Assembly: GCF_002204185.1 (NCBI RefSeq)
Contig: NZ_MXPU01000004.1
Span: 124,001 to 188,000, forward strand
DNA from: Rhizobium esperanzae
Lineage (GTDB): Bacteria; Pseudomonadota; Alphaproteobacteria; Rhizobiales; Rhizobiaceae
Reading direction: 5' to 3'
DNA length: 64,000 bases
Shown: piece after piece, positions 49,250 to 58,277 of the stretch
Layout: each line of letters begins with the position of its first letter
Numbering within the stretch: the stretch's first letter is position 1
The notes under the pieces: generated by a model
Seen by the model: only the letters and a program-made list of their open reading frames with translations
Database searches by the model: none
Told to the model about the DNA's origin: nothing
Translations under genes and position numbers: made by a program

Positions 49250-50557
49250 GTGACACTGGACCTCTCGCAATACGCCGCCGAAAAAGGCATCAAATATTTC
49301 ATGATCAGCTATACGGACCTGTTCGGCGGCCAACGCGCCAAGCTGGTCCCGGCTGAAGCCATCGCCGATATGCAGAAGGATGGCGCAGGCTTTGCCGGCT
49401 TCGCAACCTGGCTCGATCTGACACCCGCCCATCCCGACCTGTTCGCCGTTCCCGATGCCTCCTCCGTCATCCAACTGCCCTGGAAGAAAGACGTCGCATG
49501 GGTCGCGGCCGACTGCGTCATGGACGATCGGCCTGTCGAACAGGCACCGCGTGTGCTCCTGAAAAGGCTGGTCGCTGAGGCTGCGAACGAGGGGCTCAGG
49601 GTAAAAACTGGCGTCGAACCGGAATTCTTTCTGATCTCTGCCGATGGTTCTGTCATCTCGGATCAGTTCGATACCGCCGAAAAGCCTTGCTACGATCAGC
49701 AGGCGGTGATGCGCCGCTACGACGTCATCGCCGAGATTTGCGACTATATGCTCGAGCTCGGCTGGAAGCCCTATCAGAACGACCACGAGGATGCCAACGG
49801 CCAGTTCGAGATGAACTGGGAATATGATGATGTTCTGAAGACGGCGGACAAACACTCCTTCTTCAAATTCATGGTCAAGTCGGTCGCCGAAAAGCACGGG
49901 CTTCGCGCCACCTTCATGCCGAAACCCTTCAAGGGTCTGACCGGAAACGGCTGCCATGCCCATATTTCGGTTTGGGACCTCGACGGCAAGGTCAATGCCT
50001 TCGCCGACAAGGAAATGGCCTTCGGGCTCTCTGCGCAGGGCAAGACCTTCCTCGGCGGCATCATGAAACATGCCTCGGCACTGGCCGCCGTCACCAATCC
50101 GACGGTCAATTCCTACAAGCGCATCAATGCGCCGCGCACGACCTCCGGCGCCACCTGGTCGCCGAACACCGTCACCTGGACCGGCAACAACCGCACCCAT
50201 ATGGTGCGCGTGCCGGGGCCGGGACGTTTCGAGCTGCGCCTGCCGGACGGGGCGGTCAACCCGTATCTCCTGCAGGCGATCATCATCGCCGCCGGCCTCG
50301 ACGGCATCCGCAGCCGCGCAGATCCCGGTCCGCATCACGATATCGACATGTATGCCGAGGGGCATCTGGTGAAGGACGCGCCGCGCCTGCCGCTCAACCT
50401 GCTCGACGCGCTGCGCGCCTATGATGCCGACGAGGGCCTGAAGGCGGCGATCGGATCGGAATTTTCCGCCGCCTACCTCAAGCTCAAACATCGGGAATGG
50501 AATGCCTACTGCTCGCATTTTACCGAGTGGGAGCGGGTGAGCACGCTCGACATCTGA
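49250..50557 (+). CDS. glnT: Gamma-glutamylmethylamide synthetase / type III glutamine-synthetase-like (GlnT)
   Basis: A 435-aa glutamine-synthetase-superfamily protein: VEPEFFLISADGS, NGQFEMNWEYDD, GNGCHAHISVWD, KRINAPRTTSGATWSPN and RVPGPGRFELRLPDGAVNPY. This is the rhizobial GlnT type, later recognised to include GmaS, which ligates methylamine to glutamate. GTG 49250 has AAGGGG upstream. Linkage to glxBCD and soxBDAG-like genes favours GmaS over ammonia assimilation. Gene symbol glnT is the rhizobial name; gmaS would be the functional one. Confidence 0.85.
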   Translation: MTLDLSQYAAEKGIKYFMISYTDLFGGQRAKLVPAEAIADMQKDGAGFAGFATWLDLTPAHPDLFAVPDASSVIQLPWKKDVAWVAADCVMDDRPVEQAPRVLLKRLVAEAANEGLRVKTGVEPEFFLISADGSVISDQFDTAEKPCYDQQAVMRRYDVIAEICDYMLELGWKPYQNDHEDANGQFEMNWEYDDVLKTADKHSFFKFMVKSVAEKHGLRATFMPKPFKGLTGNGCHAHISVWDLDGKVNAFADKEMAFGLSAQGKTFLGGIMKHASALAAVTNPTVNSYKRINAPRTTSGATWSPNTVTWTGNNRTHMVRVPGPGRFELRLPDGAVNPYLLQAIIIAAGLDGIRSRADPGPHHDIDMYAEGHLVKDAPRLPLNLLDALRAYDADEGLKAAIGSEFSAAYLKLKHREWNAYCSHFTEWERVSTLDI

Positions 50558-50658
50558 GTCGCCGACCGAAATCTTCGATGAGCGCCGACACGCCGGGCTG
50601 ACAAGCTTCGGCGTGATCGCATCCGCAGGCACCTGATCCGGCCAAGAAAGAGACAGCC

Positions 50659-51543
50659 ATGAAAAACGTCGTACTCACGGTATCCTGCAAATCGACGCGC
50701 GGCATCGTTGCGGCGATTTCGAGCTATCTGGCCGAGAAAGGCTGCAACATCATCGACAGCTCGCAGTTCGACGACCTCGATACCGGCAGGTTCTTCATGC
50801 GCGTCAGCTTCATTTCCGAAGAGGGCCTGTCGGGTTCCGCGATCAGCGCCGATTTTGCTGCCGTCGCCGCGCCCTTCGAGATGGAGTATGAATTCCACGA
50901 CAGCGAAAGCCGCATGAAGGTGCTGCTGATGGTGTCGCGCTTCGGTCATTGCCTCAACGACCTGCTCTACCGCTGGAAGATCGGCGCGCTGCCGATCGAC
51001 ATCGTCGGCGTCGTCTCCAACCATTTCGACTACCAGAAGGTCGTGGTCAATCACGACATCCCCTTCCACCACATCAAGGTGACGAAGGAGAACAAGCCGC
51101 AGGCCGAAGCCCAGCTCGTCGACCTCGTCGAGCAGACCGGCACCGAACTGATCGTGCTTGCCCGCTACATGCAGGTCCTCTCCGACCAGCTCTGCAAGCA
51201 GATGTCGGGCAGGATCATCAACATCCACCACTCCTTCCTGCCGAGCTTCAAGGGCGCCAACCCCTACAAGCAGGCCTATCAGCGCGGCGTCAAGCTGATC
51301 GGCGCGACCGCCCATTACGTCACCGCCGATCTCGACGAAGGCCCGATCATCGAGCAGGACACGGCCCGCATCACCCATGCGCAGTCGCCCGACGACTATG
51401 TCTCGATCGGCCGCGATGTCGAAAGCCAGGTGCTGGCGCGGGCCATCCACGCCCATATCCACCACCGCACCTTCATCAACGGCAACCGCACCGTCGTCTT
51501 CCCGGCCAGCCCCGGAAGCTACGCCTCCGAACGCATGGGGTGA
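50659..51543 (+). CDS. purU: Formyltetrahydrofolate deformylase
   Basis: A 294-aa protein with an N-terminal ACT domain (VVLTVSCKSTRGIVAAISSY) and a formyltransferase-type catalytic domain with the active-site Asn/His (INIHHSFLPSFKGANPYKQA) and a later DEGPIIEQDTARITHA. It hydrolyses 10-formyl-THF to formate and THF. In this locus it would recycle THF after the methyl carbon of methylamine has been passed to the folate pool. 101 bp after glnT. Confidence 0.92.
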   Translation: MKNVVLTVSCKSTRGIVAAISSYLAEKGCNIIDSSQFDDLDTGRFFMRVSFISEEGLSGSAISADFAAVAAPFEMEYEFHDSESRMKVLLMVSRFGHCLNDLLYRWKIGALPIDIVGVVSNHFDYQKVVVNHDIPFHHIKVTKENKPQAEAQLVDLVEQTGTELIVLARYMQVLSDQLCKQMSGRIINIHHSFLPSFKGANPYKQAYQRGVKLIGATAHYVTADLDEGPIIEQDTARITHAQSPDDYVSIGRDVESQVLARAIHAHIHHRTFINGNRTVVFPASPGSYASERMG

Positions 51544-51598
51544 GTCGGCCGAGGGTCGATCACAGGCGCCAGAAATCAGTTGAATCTTAACCGATTCC

Positions 51599-51618
51599 GT
51601 CGCCGCGGTCGTGGCGAC
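51599..51618 (+). terminator. Hairpin after purU
   Basis: GTCGCC and GGCGAC form a 6-bp stem with an 8-nt loop 56 bp after purU. No T-tract. The rest of the gap to minC (51619-51759) has no gene; it is AT-richer and presumably holds the minC promoter. Confidence 0.35.
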
Positions 51619-51759
51619 AGATCTTCGTTCCGACCATACGTGATCAGTATTCACATTACTCAAATCATATTTATTTTCCGATACTTGCGCCTCATCATCA
51701 GCTGAATTGATCGGCCTCCCGTTAGGGAATTTCCCGTCTGCGTTAACCATTTGTTAACC

Positions 51760-52521
51760 ATGTCAGCGGTAGACATGGTCAACGATTTCTTCACACAGAT
51801 GACCAAAGTGCTAACAGACGCTCGCTCTATCCGCATCAAGGGCCGCTCCTTCCTGGCCGTCATGTTGTCCCCGGACCTTCCTTTCGATGATTGGTTGGCA
51901 AGGCTCGACGATCTGGCCGCGCGTTCGGCCGGCTTCTTCCTGGGCCGACCCGTCGTGCTTGATGTGACAGACCTGCAGATCGACCGGCCGCAGCTCAAGG
52001 AGCTCATCGCCGAACTCGCCAAGCGCAATGTCAGTATCATGGGCATCGAGGGGGCACGGCCTTCCATTCTCGGCGCGGGCATGCCTCCGGCCCTCAAGGG
52101 CGGCCGCTCCGCCTCCAGTATCGAGGTTCAGCCGAATGAGCCTGCCGGATCAGCCGGCAAACCGGCAGTGGCCGAGCCCCGCCTGGCAACGACGCAATCC
52201 ATCGTCATCCGGGAGCCAGTTCGCTCGGGGCAATCGGTGATCTTTCCGGAAGGCGACGTCACAATCATCGGCTCGGTCGCTTCGGGCGCCGAAGTCATCG
52301 CCGGTGGGTCGGTCCACATCTACGGCGCGTTGCGCGGCCGCGCCATGGCCGGATCCATCGGAAACGCATCGGCGCGCATCTTCTGCCGCAAGCTCGAAGC
52401 CGAGCTGGTGGCAATCGACGGCATCTACAAAATGGCGGAAGACATGGCCCCCAATCTCCGCGGACAGGCTGTTCAGCTCTGGCTCGAAGAGGATGCGATC
52501 ATGGCGGAAAAACTGATCTGA
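51760..52521 (+). CDS. minC: Septum-site inhibitor MinC
   Basis: MinC inhibits FtsZ ring formation away from mid-cell. About 253 aa: N-terminal domain (IRIKGRSFLAVMLSPDLPFD, FFLGRPVVLDVTDLQIDRPQ) and the C-terminal beta-helix (VIFPEGDVTIIGSVASGAEV; GGSVHIYGALRGRAMAG). No good SD is seen; ATG 51760 and ATG 51775 are both possible. First gene of minCDE; on this replicon it is a chromosome-type function. Confidence 0.9.
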   Translation: MSAVDMVNDFFTQMTKVLTDARSIRIKGRSFLAVMLSPDLPFDDWLARLDDLAARSAGFFLGRPVVLDVTDLQIDRPQLKELIAELAKRNVSIMGIEGARPSILGAGMPPALKGGRSASSIEVQPNEPAGSAGKPAVAEPRLATTQSIVIREPVRSGQSVIFPEGDVTIIGSVASGAEVIAGGSVHIYGALRGRAMAGSIGNASARIFCRKLEAELVAIDGIYKMAEDMAPNLRGQAVQLWLEEDAIMAEKLI

Positions 52522-52600
52522 CGACAGCGCAGCGTCTTTAAGAGACGCGTGAAGGACGCTTAGCACTTTGAATTACTGCGGCACGGCAAAGGAGAGAGAA

Positions 52601-53416
52601 ATGGGGAAAGTGATCGTCGTCACGTCAGGCAAGGGCGGGGTCGGAAAGACGACCTCGACCGCCGCATTGGGAGCGGCGCTGGCGCAACGCAATGAAAAAG
52701 TCGTCGTCGTCGATTTCGACGTCGGCCTGCGCAATCTCGACCTCGTGATGGGCGCCGAGCGCCGGGTCGTCTACGACCTGATCAACGTCATTCAGGGCGA
52801 CGCTAAGCTGACCCAGGCGCTGATCCGCGACAAGCGGCTGGAAACGCTGTTCCTGCTGCCGGCGTCGCAGACGCGCGACAAGGACAATCTGACAGCCGAG
52901 GGCGTCGAGCGCGTCATCAACGACCTGAAGCGCTATTTCGACTGGATCATCTGCGACAGCCCCGCCGGCATCGAACGCGGCGCCACGCTCGCCATGCGCC
53001 ATGCCGACGTCGCCGTCGTCGTCACCAATCCGGAAGTTTCGTCTGTGCGCGATTCCGATCGCATCATCGGCCTGCTCGATGCCAAGACCGCCAAGGCCGA
53101 ACGCGGCGAGCGGATGGAAAAGCACCTGTTGCTCACCCGCTACGACGCCAACCGCGCCGAGCGCGGCGACATGCTCAAGGTCGACGACGTGCTGGAAATC
53201 CTCTCCATCCCGCTGCTCGGCATCGTACCCGAAAGCATGGATGTGCTGCGCGCCTCCAACGTCGGTGCGCCGGTCACGCTCGCCGAAAGCCGCAGCCCGG
53301 CCGCCATGGCCTATTTCGATGCCGCCCGCCGGCTCGCCGGCGAAACCCTGCCGATCGCGATCCCCGAGGAAAAGCGGAATATCTTCGGCAAGATCTTCGG
53401 AAGGAGAGCGGCATGA
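52601..53416 (+). CDS. minD: Septum-site ATPase MinD
   Basis: A 271-aa ParA/MinD ATPase with the deviant Walker [41 protein letters not shown] and [15 protein letters not shown], and a C-terminal amphipathic membrane-targeting helix ([12 protein letters not shown]). SD GGAGAGAG precedes ATG 52601. The stop overlaps the minE start by 4 bp. Confidence 0.95.
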   Translation: MGKVIVVTSGKGGVGKTTSTAALGAALAQRNEKVVVVDFDVGLRNLDLVMGAERRVVYDLINVIQGDAKLTQALIRDKRLETLFLLPASQTRDKDNLTAEGVERVINDLKRYFDWIICDSPAGIERGATLAMRHADVAVVVTNPEVSSVRDSDRIIGLLDAKTAKAERGERMEKHLLLTRYDANRAERGDMLKVDDVLEILSIPLLGIVPESMDVLRASNVGAPVTLAESRSPAAMAYFDAARRLAGETLPIAIPEEKRNIFGKIFGRRAA

Positions 53417-53673
53417 GCATTTTCCGTCTCTTCAACAGGCAGCGCACAGCGCCGGCCGCCCGCGAACGCCTCCAGGTGCTCCTCGCCCACGAGCGCTCCT
53501 CGGCAGGATCGGACCTGGTCTCCCTGCTGCGCGAGGAAATCCTTGCGGTTATCGCCAAACATGTCGAGCTCGACCACGACAAGGTGCAGGTGACGATCGA
53601 TCGTAACGAGTTTGTCTCGACCCTGGAGATCGATGTCGAAATCCCGCTGAACGCTGCCGTGCAGGCGGCCTGA
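53413..53673 (+). CDS. minE: Cell-division topological factor MinE
   Basis: An 86-aa MinE with the short amphipathic [20 protein letters not shown] start and the conserved [20 protein letters not shown], followed by [20 protein letters not shown]. It stimulates MinD ATPase and restricts MinCD to the poles. Coupled to minD by ATGA. Confidence 0.95.
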   Translation: MSIFRLFNRQRTAPAARERLQVLLAHERSSAGSDLVSLLREEILAVIAKHVELDHDKVQVTIDRNEFVSTLEIDVEIPLNAAVQAA

Positions 53674-53714
53674 GGGTAACGACACGCTTCTCTCGTTGCC
53701 TTTGAAAATGCGAA

Positions 53715-53737
53715 AGCCGCCACGGAACACGGCGGCT
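53715..53737 (+). terminator. Terminator after minE
   Basis: AGCCGCC and GGCGGCT form a 7-bp stem with a 9-nt loop, followed by CAGTTTGAC. Located 42 bp after minE. Confidence 0.5.
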
Positions 53738-53764
53738 CAGTTTGACGGCAACCTTGCTCTTCCC

Positions 53765-53848
53765 GACGTCATCCTCGGCCTTGTGCCGAGGATCTGCTGC
53801 CCTATCGACCGGGGGCAGATGCTCGGGACAAGCCCGAGGAAATGAAGG
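53765..53848. repeat. Small palindromic (RIME-like) element
   Basis: Two nested palindromes, CCTCGGCCTTGTGCCGAGG and CTCGGGACAAGCCCGAG, face each other across about 35 bp with flanking GTCATC/GATCTG words. This resembles the short palindromic repeats scattered in intergenic regions of rhizobial genomes. No second copy was seen in this window. Confidence 0.45.
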
Positions 53849-53874
53849 GATCGGCCGACCTTGTTAGCAGTCTG

Positions 53875-53899
53875 AGCCGCCATGGAAACCATGGCGGCT
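53875..53899. terminator. Strong hairpin between minE and the convergent reductase
   Basis: AGCCGCCATGG and CCATGGCGGCT form a perfect 11-bp stem with an AAA loop, followed on the plus strand by TCTTG. Probable bidirectional terminator. Confidence 0.65.
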
Positions 53900-53928
53900 T
53901 CTTGCGTCGGCCTGCCCGGCCGGAAGGC

Positions 53929-54960
53929 TCAGCGGCCGCCCTCAATCTTGCGGTGGCGCTGCGCAATCCCGCCTTTGCCATAGGGATAATCGAGCGGCTG
54001 CGGCGCGCTGACCTCATTGAGCTTGGCCATCTCCTCGCCGGAGAGCGCGAGCTTCATGGCACCGAGATTGTCGGCCAGCTGTTCGGACGTGCGGGCGCCG
54101 AGAATGACGGAAGTTACCGCCGGCTGCGCCGCCGTCCAGGCGAGCGCCACCTGCGCCATGCTGACGCCGCGGGCTTTGGCGATCTCCTCGACGGTCGCGA
54201 TGATCGCCCAGGTGCGTTCCTGCGCATTGCGCGGCGCATAGGATTCGCTGCCGCGATTGGGGTTCTCGCCGAGGCGGGTGGCGCCGGTCGGCATCTCGTC
54301 GCGCTTGTACTTGCCTGTCAGCCAGCCGCCGCCGAGCGGCGACCAGGGCAGCAGGCCCATGCCGGCATCCTGGCAGGCGGCGACGATTTCGAGCTCGATG
54401 TCGCGCGCGAGAAGGCTGTATTGCGGCTGCAGCGTCACCGGACGCGTATAACCGCGCGCCTTGGCGATCTCGGACGCCTTGGCGATATGCCAGCCGACAT
54501 AGTTGGAGAAGCCGTAATAGCCGATCTTGCCTGATGAAACCGCGTCGTCGAGGAAGCGCAGCGTCTCCTCGATCGGCGTCAGCGCGTCCCAGGCATGCAT
54601 CTGATAGAGGTCGATCTGTTCGAGGCCGAGGCGGCGGAGCGAATCATCGAGCGCCTGGCCAAGATGCCGGCGCGACAGGCCGATATCGTTGGGGCCGTTG
54701 CCCATCGGAAACCGCCCCTTTGTGGCGACGATCGCCTGGCGGGCCTCGGTCGGTCGTGCCTTCAGCCACCGTCCGATGATCTCTTCCGATTTCCCCGCGC
54801 TGTAGACGTCGGCGGTGTCGATGAAATTGCCGCCCCAGGCGAAATAATCGTCGAGCAGCTTGTGCGACGCCGCTTCGTCGGCCTCCGCGCCAAAGGTCAT
54901 GGTGCCGAGGCAATAGGCGGTGACGACGGTCCCGCTCGGACCGAGCTTGCGATAATCCAT
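53929..54960 (-). CDS. Aldo/keto reductase
   Basis: A 343-aa (alpha/beta)8 NADPH-dependent reductase with the tetrad visible: FIDTADVYSAGKSEEIIG (Asp, Tyr), VATKGRFP (Lys) and YQMHAWD (His), and the C-terminal cofactor loop SVILGARTSEQLADNLGA. It belongs to the AKR subfamily near YhdN/Tas. Substrate unknown. ATG 54960 has GAGGAGG upstream. Confidence 0.9.
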   Translation of the reverse strand: MDYRKLGPSGTVVTAYCLGTMTFGAEADEAASHKLLDDYFAWGGNFIDTADVYSAGKSEEIIGRWLKARPTEARQAIVATKGRFPMGNGPNDIGLSRRHLGQALDDSLRRLGLEQIDLYQMHAWDALTPIEETLRFLDDAVSSGKIGYYGFSNYVGWHIAKASEIAKARGYTRPVTLQPQYSLLARDIELEIVAACQDAGMGLLPWSPLGGGWLTGKYKRDEMPTGATRLGENPNRGSESYAPRNAQERTWAIIATVEEIAKARGVSMAQVALAWTAAQPAVTSVILGARTSEQLADNLGAMKLALSGEEMAKLNEVSAPQPLDYPYGKGGIAQRHRKIEGGR

Positions 54961-55184
54961 GTCTTCCTCCTCATGCGGATACCCGCGGCCGACGCGCAAA
55001 GTCGTCAGGGTAGAAGCCGGGGCTCCTGCAATCAATGACAATGTCGTGCTTGAAGCGGCCTCTGCCGCTGGATGAGGTACAGCGCCCCGGGCTGGGGTAG
55101 CGCGGGGGCGAGGTCAGAATAACCAATCCCGTCCGTGCTACAAGTGGGAAAAAATATTCCCGGCTGGCGTCGCACTGGCGGCCG

Positions 55185-56453
55185 CTATCGATTTCTCGGC
55201 AACGAGCCGGCGATCCGGTCGGCGGTGGCAACACCGGTCTCGTAGGCGCCATGCGCCGTCGAATAACGCGAGCGCGAACAGGCTTCGCCGGCAAAGAAAA
55301 TCCGCTCGTCATGCGGTTCGGCGAGGACGCCGCGCAGATCGGAGGCGCCGGGTTCCGCATAGGAATAGGAACCGCCGATGTGAGGCGTCGCGGCCCAGGT
55401 CGAGATTGCCGCCACCGACAACTGCTTGCGGATGTCGGTGCCGAATTGTGCCGCCAGCTCATCCGCGGCGAACGAAAAGGCAGCCTCTGTGCCCGCCATC
55501 TCCAGATCATGCGCGAGATCACCGGCAAAATAGGCCTCGACGACGGGAGCGCCGAACGGCCGCAGCTGATACGTGCCGGTCGCACCGCGACTGGTCGAGC
55601 CGAGCATATGCGTATCCGCCGGCAGCGCCTCCGGATCGGCGACGCTGAGAAAGAGCTTATCGGCAAGCCCCAGCGGCAAACGAGCTGCCGCTCCGATCTT
55701 GTCGGGCAGGGGAGGGTCGAAGGCGATCCTGCCGGCGGCAAGCACATTCGTCGAAACGGTGACGAGCACAGTCCGGGCGGTGATCATTCCCTGGCTTGTC
55801 TCAATGCTGATACGGCCGGCATGGCGGTGATCGACGCGCCTTGCTTCGACGCCGAGCCTTGACCGAACCGGCGCGCCATATAGCGCGATCAATGTTCCGT
55901 AGCCCTGCCGGACACGCCAGTCGGGACCGGCGCCGGGATCATATCTGTTGTAGTCGACGATCGACGAGCGCTCCAATTCGGCGCCGGTGATGTAAGTGCC
56001 GATCGCCCGGATCTGGCCGTTCCAGCGACCGCCGGGCTGGAGCTTTGCTGCCAGGTCGCTATCGTTGCCTTCATGGCTTTCGAGGCGTTCGAAATAAGCG
56101 CCGATCGCCTGCTGCGCGCGCTCGATCTCCGCATCGTCCCGCTGAAGCCGCCGCCCGCCGTTCCAGGGCGCCGGCGAGCGGTCGACCGTCAGTCCGACCT
56201 CACCGGCAATCGCCGTCCAGGCATTGGTCCGCGCCCCGTGCAGCCAGCCGCAACCGAGATCGAAACCGAGATCGCCGGCTCCAGGCAGCCCGACCGTCCA
56301 GGCCCTCCCACCGAGACGGTCGCCGGCTTCGAGCAGGAGGACGGAAAGACCGGGACGGATTGCCAGCAGGCGGCGGGCTGCGGCAATACCGGCAGCGCCG
56401 GCGCCGATGACGACGACGTCTTCGTCGGCGTCCTTGATGTCGTCATGAGGCAT
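55185..56453 (-). CDS. Flavin-containing amine oxidase
   Basis: A 422-aa FAD amine oxidase: VVVIGAGAAGIAAARRL and LLLEAGDRLGGRAWTV at the start, LGCGWLHGARTN, and the C-terminal FAD-binding DERIFFAGEACSRSRYSTAH. No signal peptide is evident. ATG 56453 has AAGGAG upstream. Natural substrate (polyamine or aromatic amine) is not clear; no neighbouring catabolic gene helps. Confidence 0.88.
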   Translation of the reverse strand: MPHDDIKDADEDVVVIGAGAAGIAAARRLLAIRPGLSVLLLEAGDRLGGRAWTVGLPGAGDLGFDLGCGWLHGARTNAWTAIAGEVGLTVDRSPAPWNGGRRLQRDDAEIERAQQAIGAYFERLESHEGNDSDLAAKLQPGGRWNGQIRAIGTYITGAELERSSIVDYNRYDPGAGPDWRVRQGYGTLIALYGAPVRSRLGVEARRVDHRHAGRISIETSQGMITARTVLVTVSTNVLAAGRIAFDPPLPDKIGAAARLPLGLADKLFLSVADPEALPADTHMLGSTSRGATGTYQLRPFGAPVVEAYFAGDLAHDLEMAGTEAAFSFAADELAAQFGTDIRKQLSVAAISTWAATPHIGGSYSYAEPGASDLRGVLAEPHDERIFFAGEACSRSRYSTAHGAYETGVATADRIAGSLPRNR

Positions 56454-56571
56454 GGTTTCTCCTTCCGCCGCTGACACTCAGCTAAACTTTCCTGTCCATG
56501 AAAGGCAAGGGGCTGGGCATAGCGCGCCGCGGGCGATGGATTCGCTCGCGCCTCCGTGACATACAAAGTCG

Positions 56572-57552
56572 ATGAGCGTGCACAGAGATTCGCAACTCGA
56601 CATGTTTGCCAAGGCATCGCCCGCAATGGCCGAAGCACGCGGCCCGGCGCGCCGGCGGCCGTCACCGCCGGCGACCCCCTCCGATGAAGAGATGGCGCGG
56701 GCGCTGGAGGAGAGCGGCAACTACCGCATCCTGAGAAAACTCACTGCCCGGCCGGTCGCGGCAGCGAGACAGCCGGGTTTCTCGCGGCTCGGCGTCATCC
56801 TCGACACGGAGACGACGGGCCTCAGCCACCGGAGCGACGAGATCATCGAAATCGGCGCGGTCGCCTTCACCTTCAACGATGACGGCGCGGTCGGCGATGT
56901 GGTCGGCATCTATGGCGGCCTGCAGCAGCCCTCCAGGCCGATCCCACCCGACATCACCAGGCTGACCGGGATTACCGACGCCATGGTCGAAGGACAGCTC
57001 ATCGACATGCCGTCGCTGAGTGCCCTGGTCGAACCGGCGGACCTCATCATTGCCCACAATGCCGGTTTCGACCGGCCGTTCTGCGAGGCCTTCTCGCCCA
57101 TCTTCGCCGGCAAGGCCTGGGCGTGCTCGGTTTCGGAGATCGACTGGAGCGCCCGCGGCTTCGAGGGCACGAAGCTTGGTTATCTCGTCGGCCAGGCCGG
57201 CTATTTCCACGAAGGCCACCGCGCGGTGGACGACTGCCACGCGCTCCTGGAGATCCTCGATCGACAGCAAGGCGACGGTGAAAACCCCTTCGCCGAGCTT
57301 TACCGCGCCAGCCAACGCTGCCGCATCCGCATCTTTGCCGAACACAGCCCGTTCGAGATGAAGGATCACCTGAAGGCAAGGGGCTACCGCTGGTCTGATG
57401 GAAGCGATGGCCGCCTGAAATCCTGGTGGATCGAAGTGGGCGAAGACGATCTCGGGGACGAGCTTTCCTATCTGCGTTCGGAAATCTACCGGTGGAAGGA
57501 GGCCGATCCGCCGATCGTCCGGCTGACGGCCTTCGATCGCTTCAAAGCCTGA
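56572..57552 (+). CDS. DnaQ-like 3'-5' exonuclease
   Basis: A 326-aa protein with a DEDDh exonuclease domain: ILDTETTGLSHRSDEIIEIG (Exo I), IIAHNAGFDRPFCE (Exo II) and EGHRAVDDCHALLEIL (Exo III, with the catalytic His/Asp). The C-terminal part (FEMKDHLKARGYRWSDGSDG, KSWWIEV) is a short nucleic-acid-binding-like module often fused to such nucleases. Likely DNA repair or RNA processing; not the replicative epsilon subunit because it has no clamp-binding motif and lies away from dnaE. Confidence 0.88.
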   Translation: MSVHRDSQLDMFAKASPAMAEARGPARRRPSPPATPSDEEMARALEESGNYRILRKLTARPVAAARQPGFSRLGVILDTETTGLSHRSDEIIEIGAVAFTFNDDGAVGDVVGIYGGLQQPSRPIPPDITRLTGITDAMVEGQLIDMPSLSALVEPADLIIAHNAGFDRPFCEAFSPIFAGKAWACSVSEIDWSARGFEGTKLGYLVGQAGYFHEGHRAVDDCHALLEILDRQQGDGENPFAELYRASQRCRIRIFAEHSPFEMKDHLKARGYRWSDGSDGRLKSWWIEVGEDDLGDELSYLRSEIYRWKEADPPIVRLTAFDRFKA

Positions 57553-57715
57553 CGCCGGCCGCTGCCCGTGAGAACCCATGCAGATATCGCATAGGTGCAG
57601 TGATGCATTGGCGCTGCAACAACCGGGGGTCCCGTATTATATCAAGCGCATCGAAGCAAACGAAGCGCCAAGGACTGGCAGCTAGGCTTCGAAAGCCCAC
57701 GGAAAGGGGATCATC

Positions 57716-57862
57716 ATGAACGTAGCACGCTCTTTCAACAATTGGCGCAAGTACCGTCAGACGGTCGCTGAACTGGGCCGTATGTCCACGCGCGAGCTGG
57801 ACGACCTCGGCATCGGCCGCGGCGACATCCGCAACATTGCGCGTGCGGCCATCGCCCGCTAA
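57716..57862 (+). CDS. DUF1127 small protein (CcaF1-like)
   Basis: A 48-aa basic protein starting MNVARSFNNWRKYRQTVAEL and containing STRELDDLGIGRGDIRNIAR, the DUF1127 consensus. SD AAGGGGA precedes the ATG. In Rhodobacter a DUF1127 protein is encoded just upstream of the CcsR stress sRNAs and helps their maturation, and the same order is seen here. The upstream gap 57553-57715 is AT-rich near 57638 (TATTATAT) but no confident promoter was fixed. Confidence 0.85.
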   Translation: MNVARSFNNWRKYRQTVAELGRMSTRELDDLGIGRGDIRNIARAAIAR

Positions 57863-57896
57863 AGGCCAGACAGACCACCATTTTCGAGACTTGCCC

Positions 57897-57932
57897 AGCG
57901 CCTGCTTCCTCCCGAGCGGGCGCTTTGCTTTT
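57897..57932 (+). ncRNA. CcsR/cuckoo-type hairpin 1 (CTTCCTCCC loop)
   Basis: AGCGCC pairs with GGCGCT around a loop containing CTTCCTCCC (57905-57913), followed by TTTGCTTTT, so it may terminate the DUF1127 transcript. The loop is complementary to Shine-Dalgarno sequences. Confidence 0.6.
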
Positions 57933-58038
57933 GCGCTTACCCGTCAGAGGGCGAGCTGCCCGCTTTTCGCATAACGCATAGCTGCCCTGCAAAGAAATGC
58001 CTATCATCTGAGCACGAAATAAGTATGATTATTTCCAT

Positions 58039-58197
58039 CGAAGCGATGCACCTCCTCCCGCATCCCTTCGAACATGCAGGCGCCCCATCCTCCTCCCAGG
58101 GTCGCTTGCGGGAACGGCAGCACTCCTCCTCCCAGCTGTCGTTCGGTTTTTATCGAAAGCCTGCCGCACCTCCTCCCGCGGCAGGCTTTTTCGTTTT
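58039..58197 (+). ncRNA. Array of four anti-Shine-Dalgarno hairpins (CcsR/cuckoo sRNAs)
   Basis: Four stem-loops in a row each display CCTCCTCCC: loop 58051-58059 on stem CGAAG-C-GATGC/GCATC, loop 58089-58097 on GCG/CGC plus CCC/GGG, loop 58125-58133 on CAGC/GCTG, and loop 58169-58177 on a perfect 9-bp stem GCCTGCCGC/GCGGCAGGC. The last is followed by TTTTTCGTTTT and is a rho-independent terminator. This is the layout of CcsR1-4 downstream of a DUF1127 gene in Rhodobacter and of the alphaproteobacterial cuckoo RNA family. The RNAs probably regulate by masking SD sites. The 57933-58038 gap has no gene. Confidence 0.82.
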
Positions 58198-58277
58198 GAC
58201 CGAGGAATGTCCGACCGCGCCGAAAGCGGCGCTTGCGATCGCTTCACGTCTGCTCAGCCGAGTCCCGGACAAACCTG

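Noticed and set aside
49250..50557. Housekeeping glutamine synthetase
   Set aside because: The protein is of the GlnT/GmaS type and embedded in methylamine-type genes, not near glnB or glnA-like context.
58039..58197. CRISPR-like or simple-sequence repeat
   Set aside because: Only the 9-nt loop word is repeated, spacing is irregular, and each copy sits in its own paired stem; this is an sRNA hairpin array.
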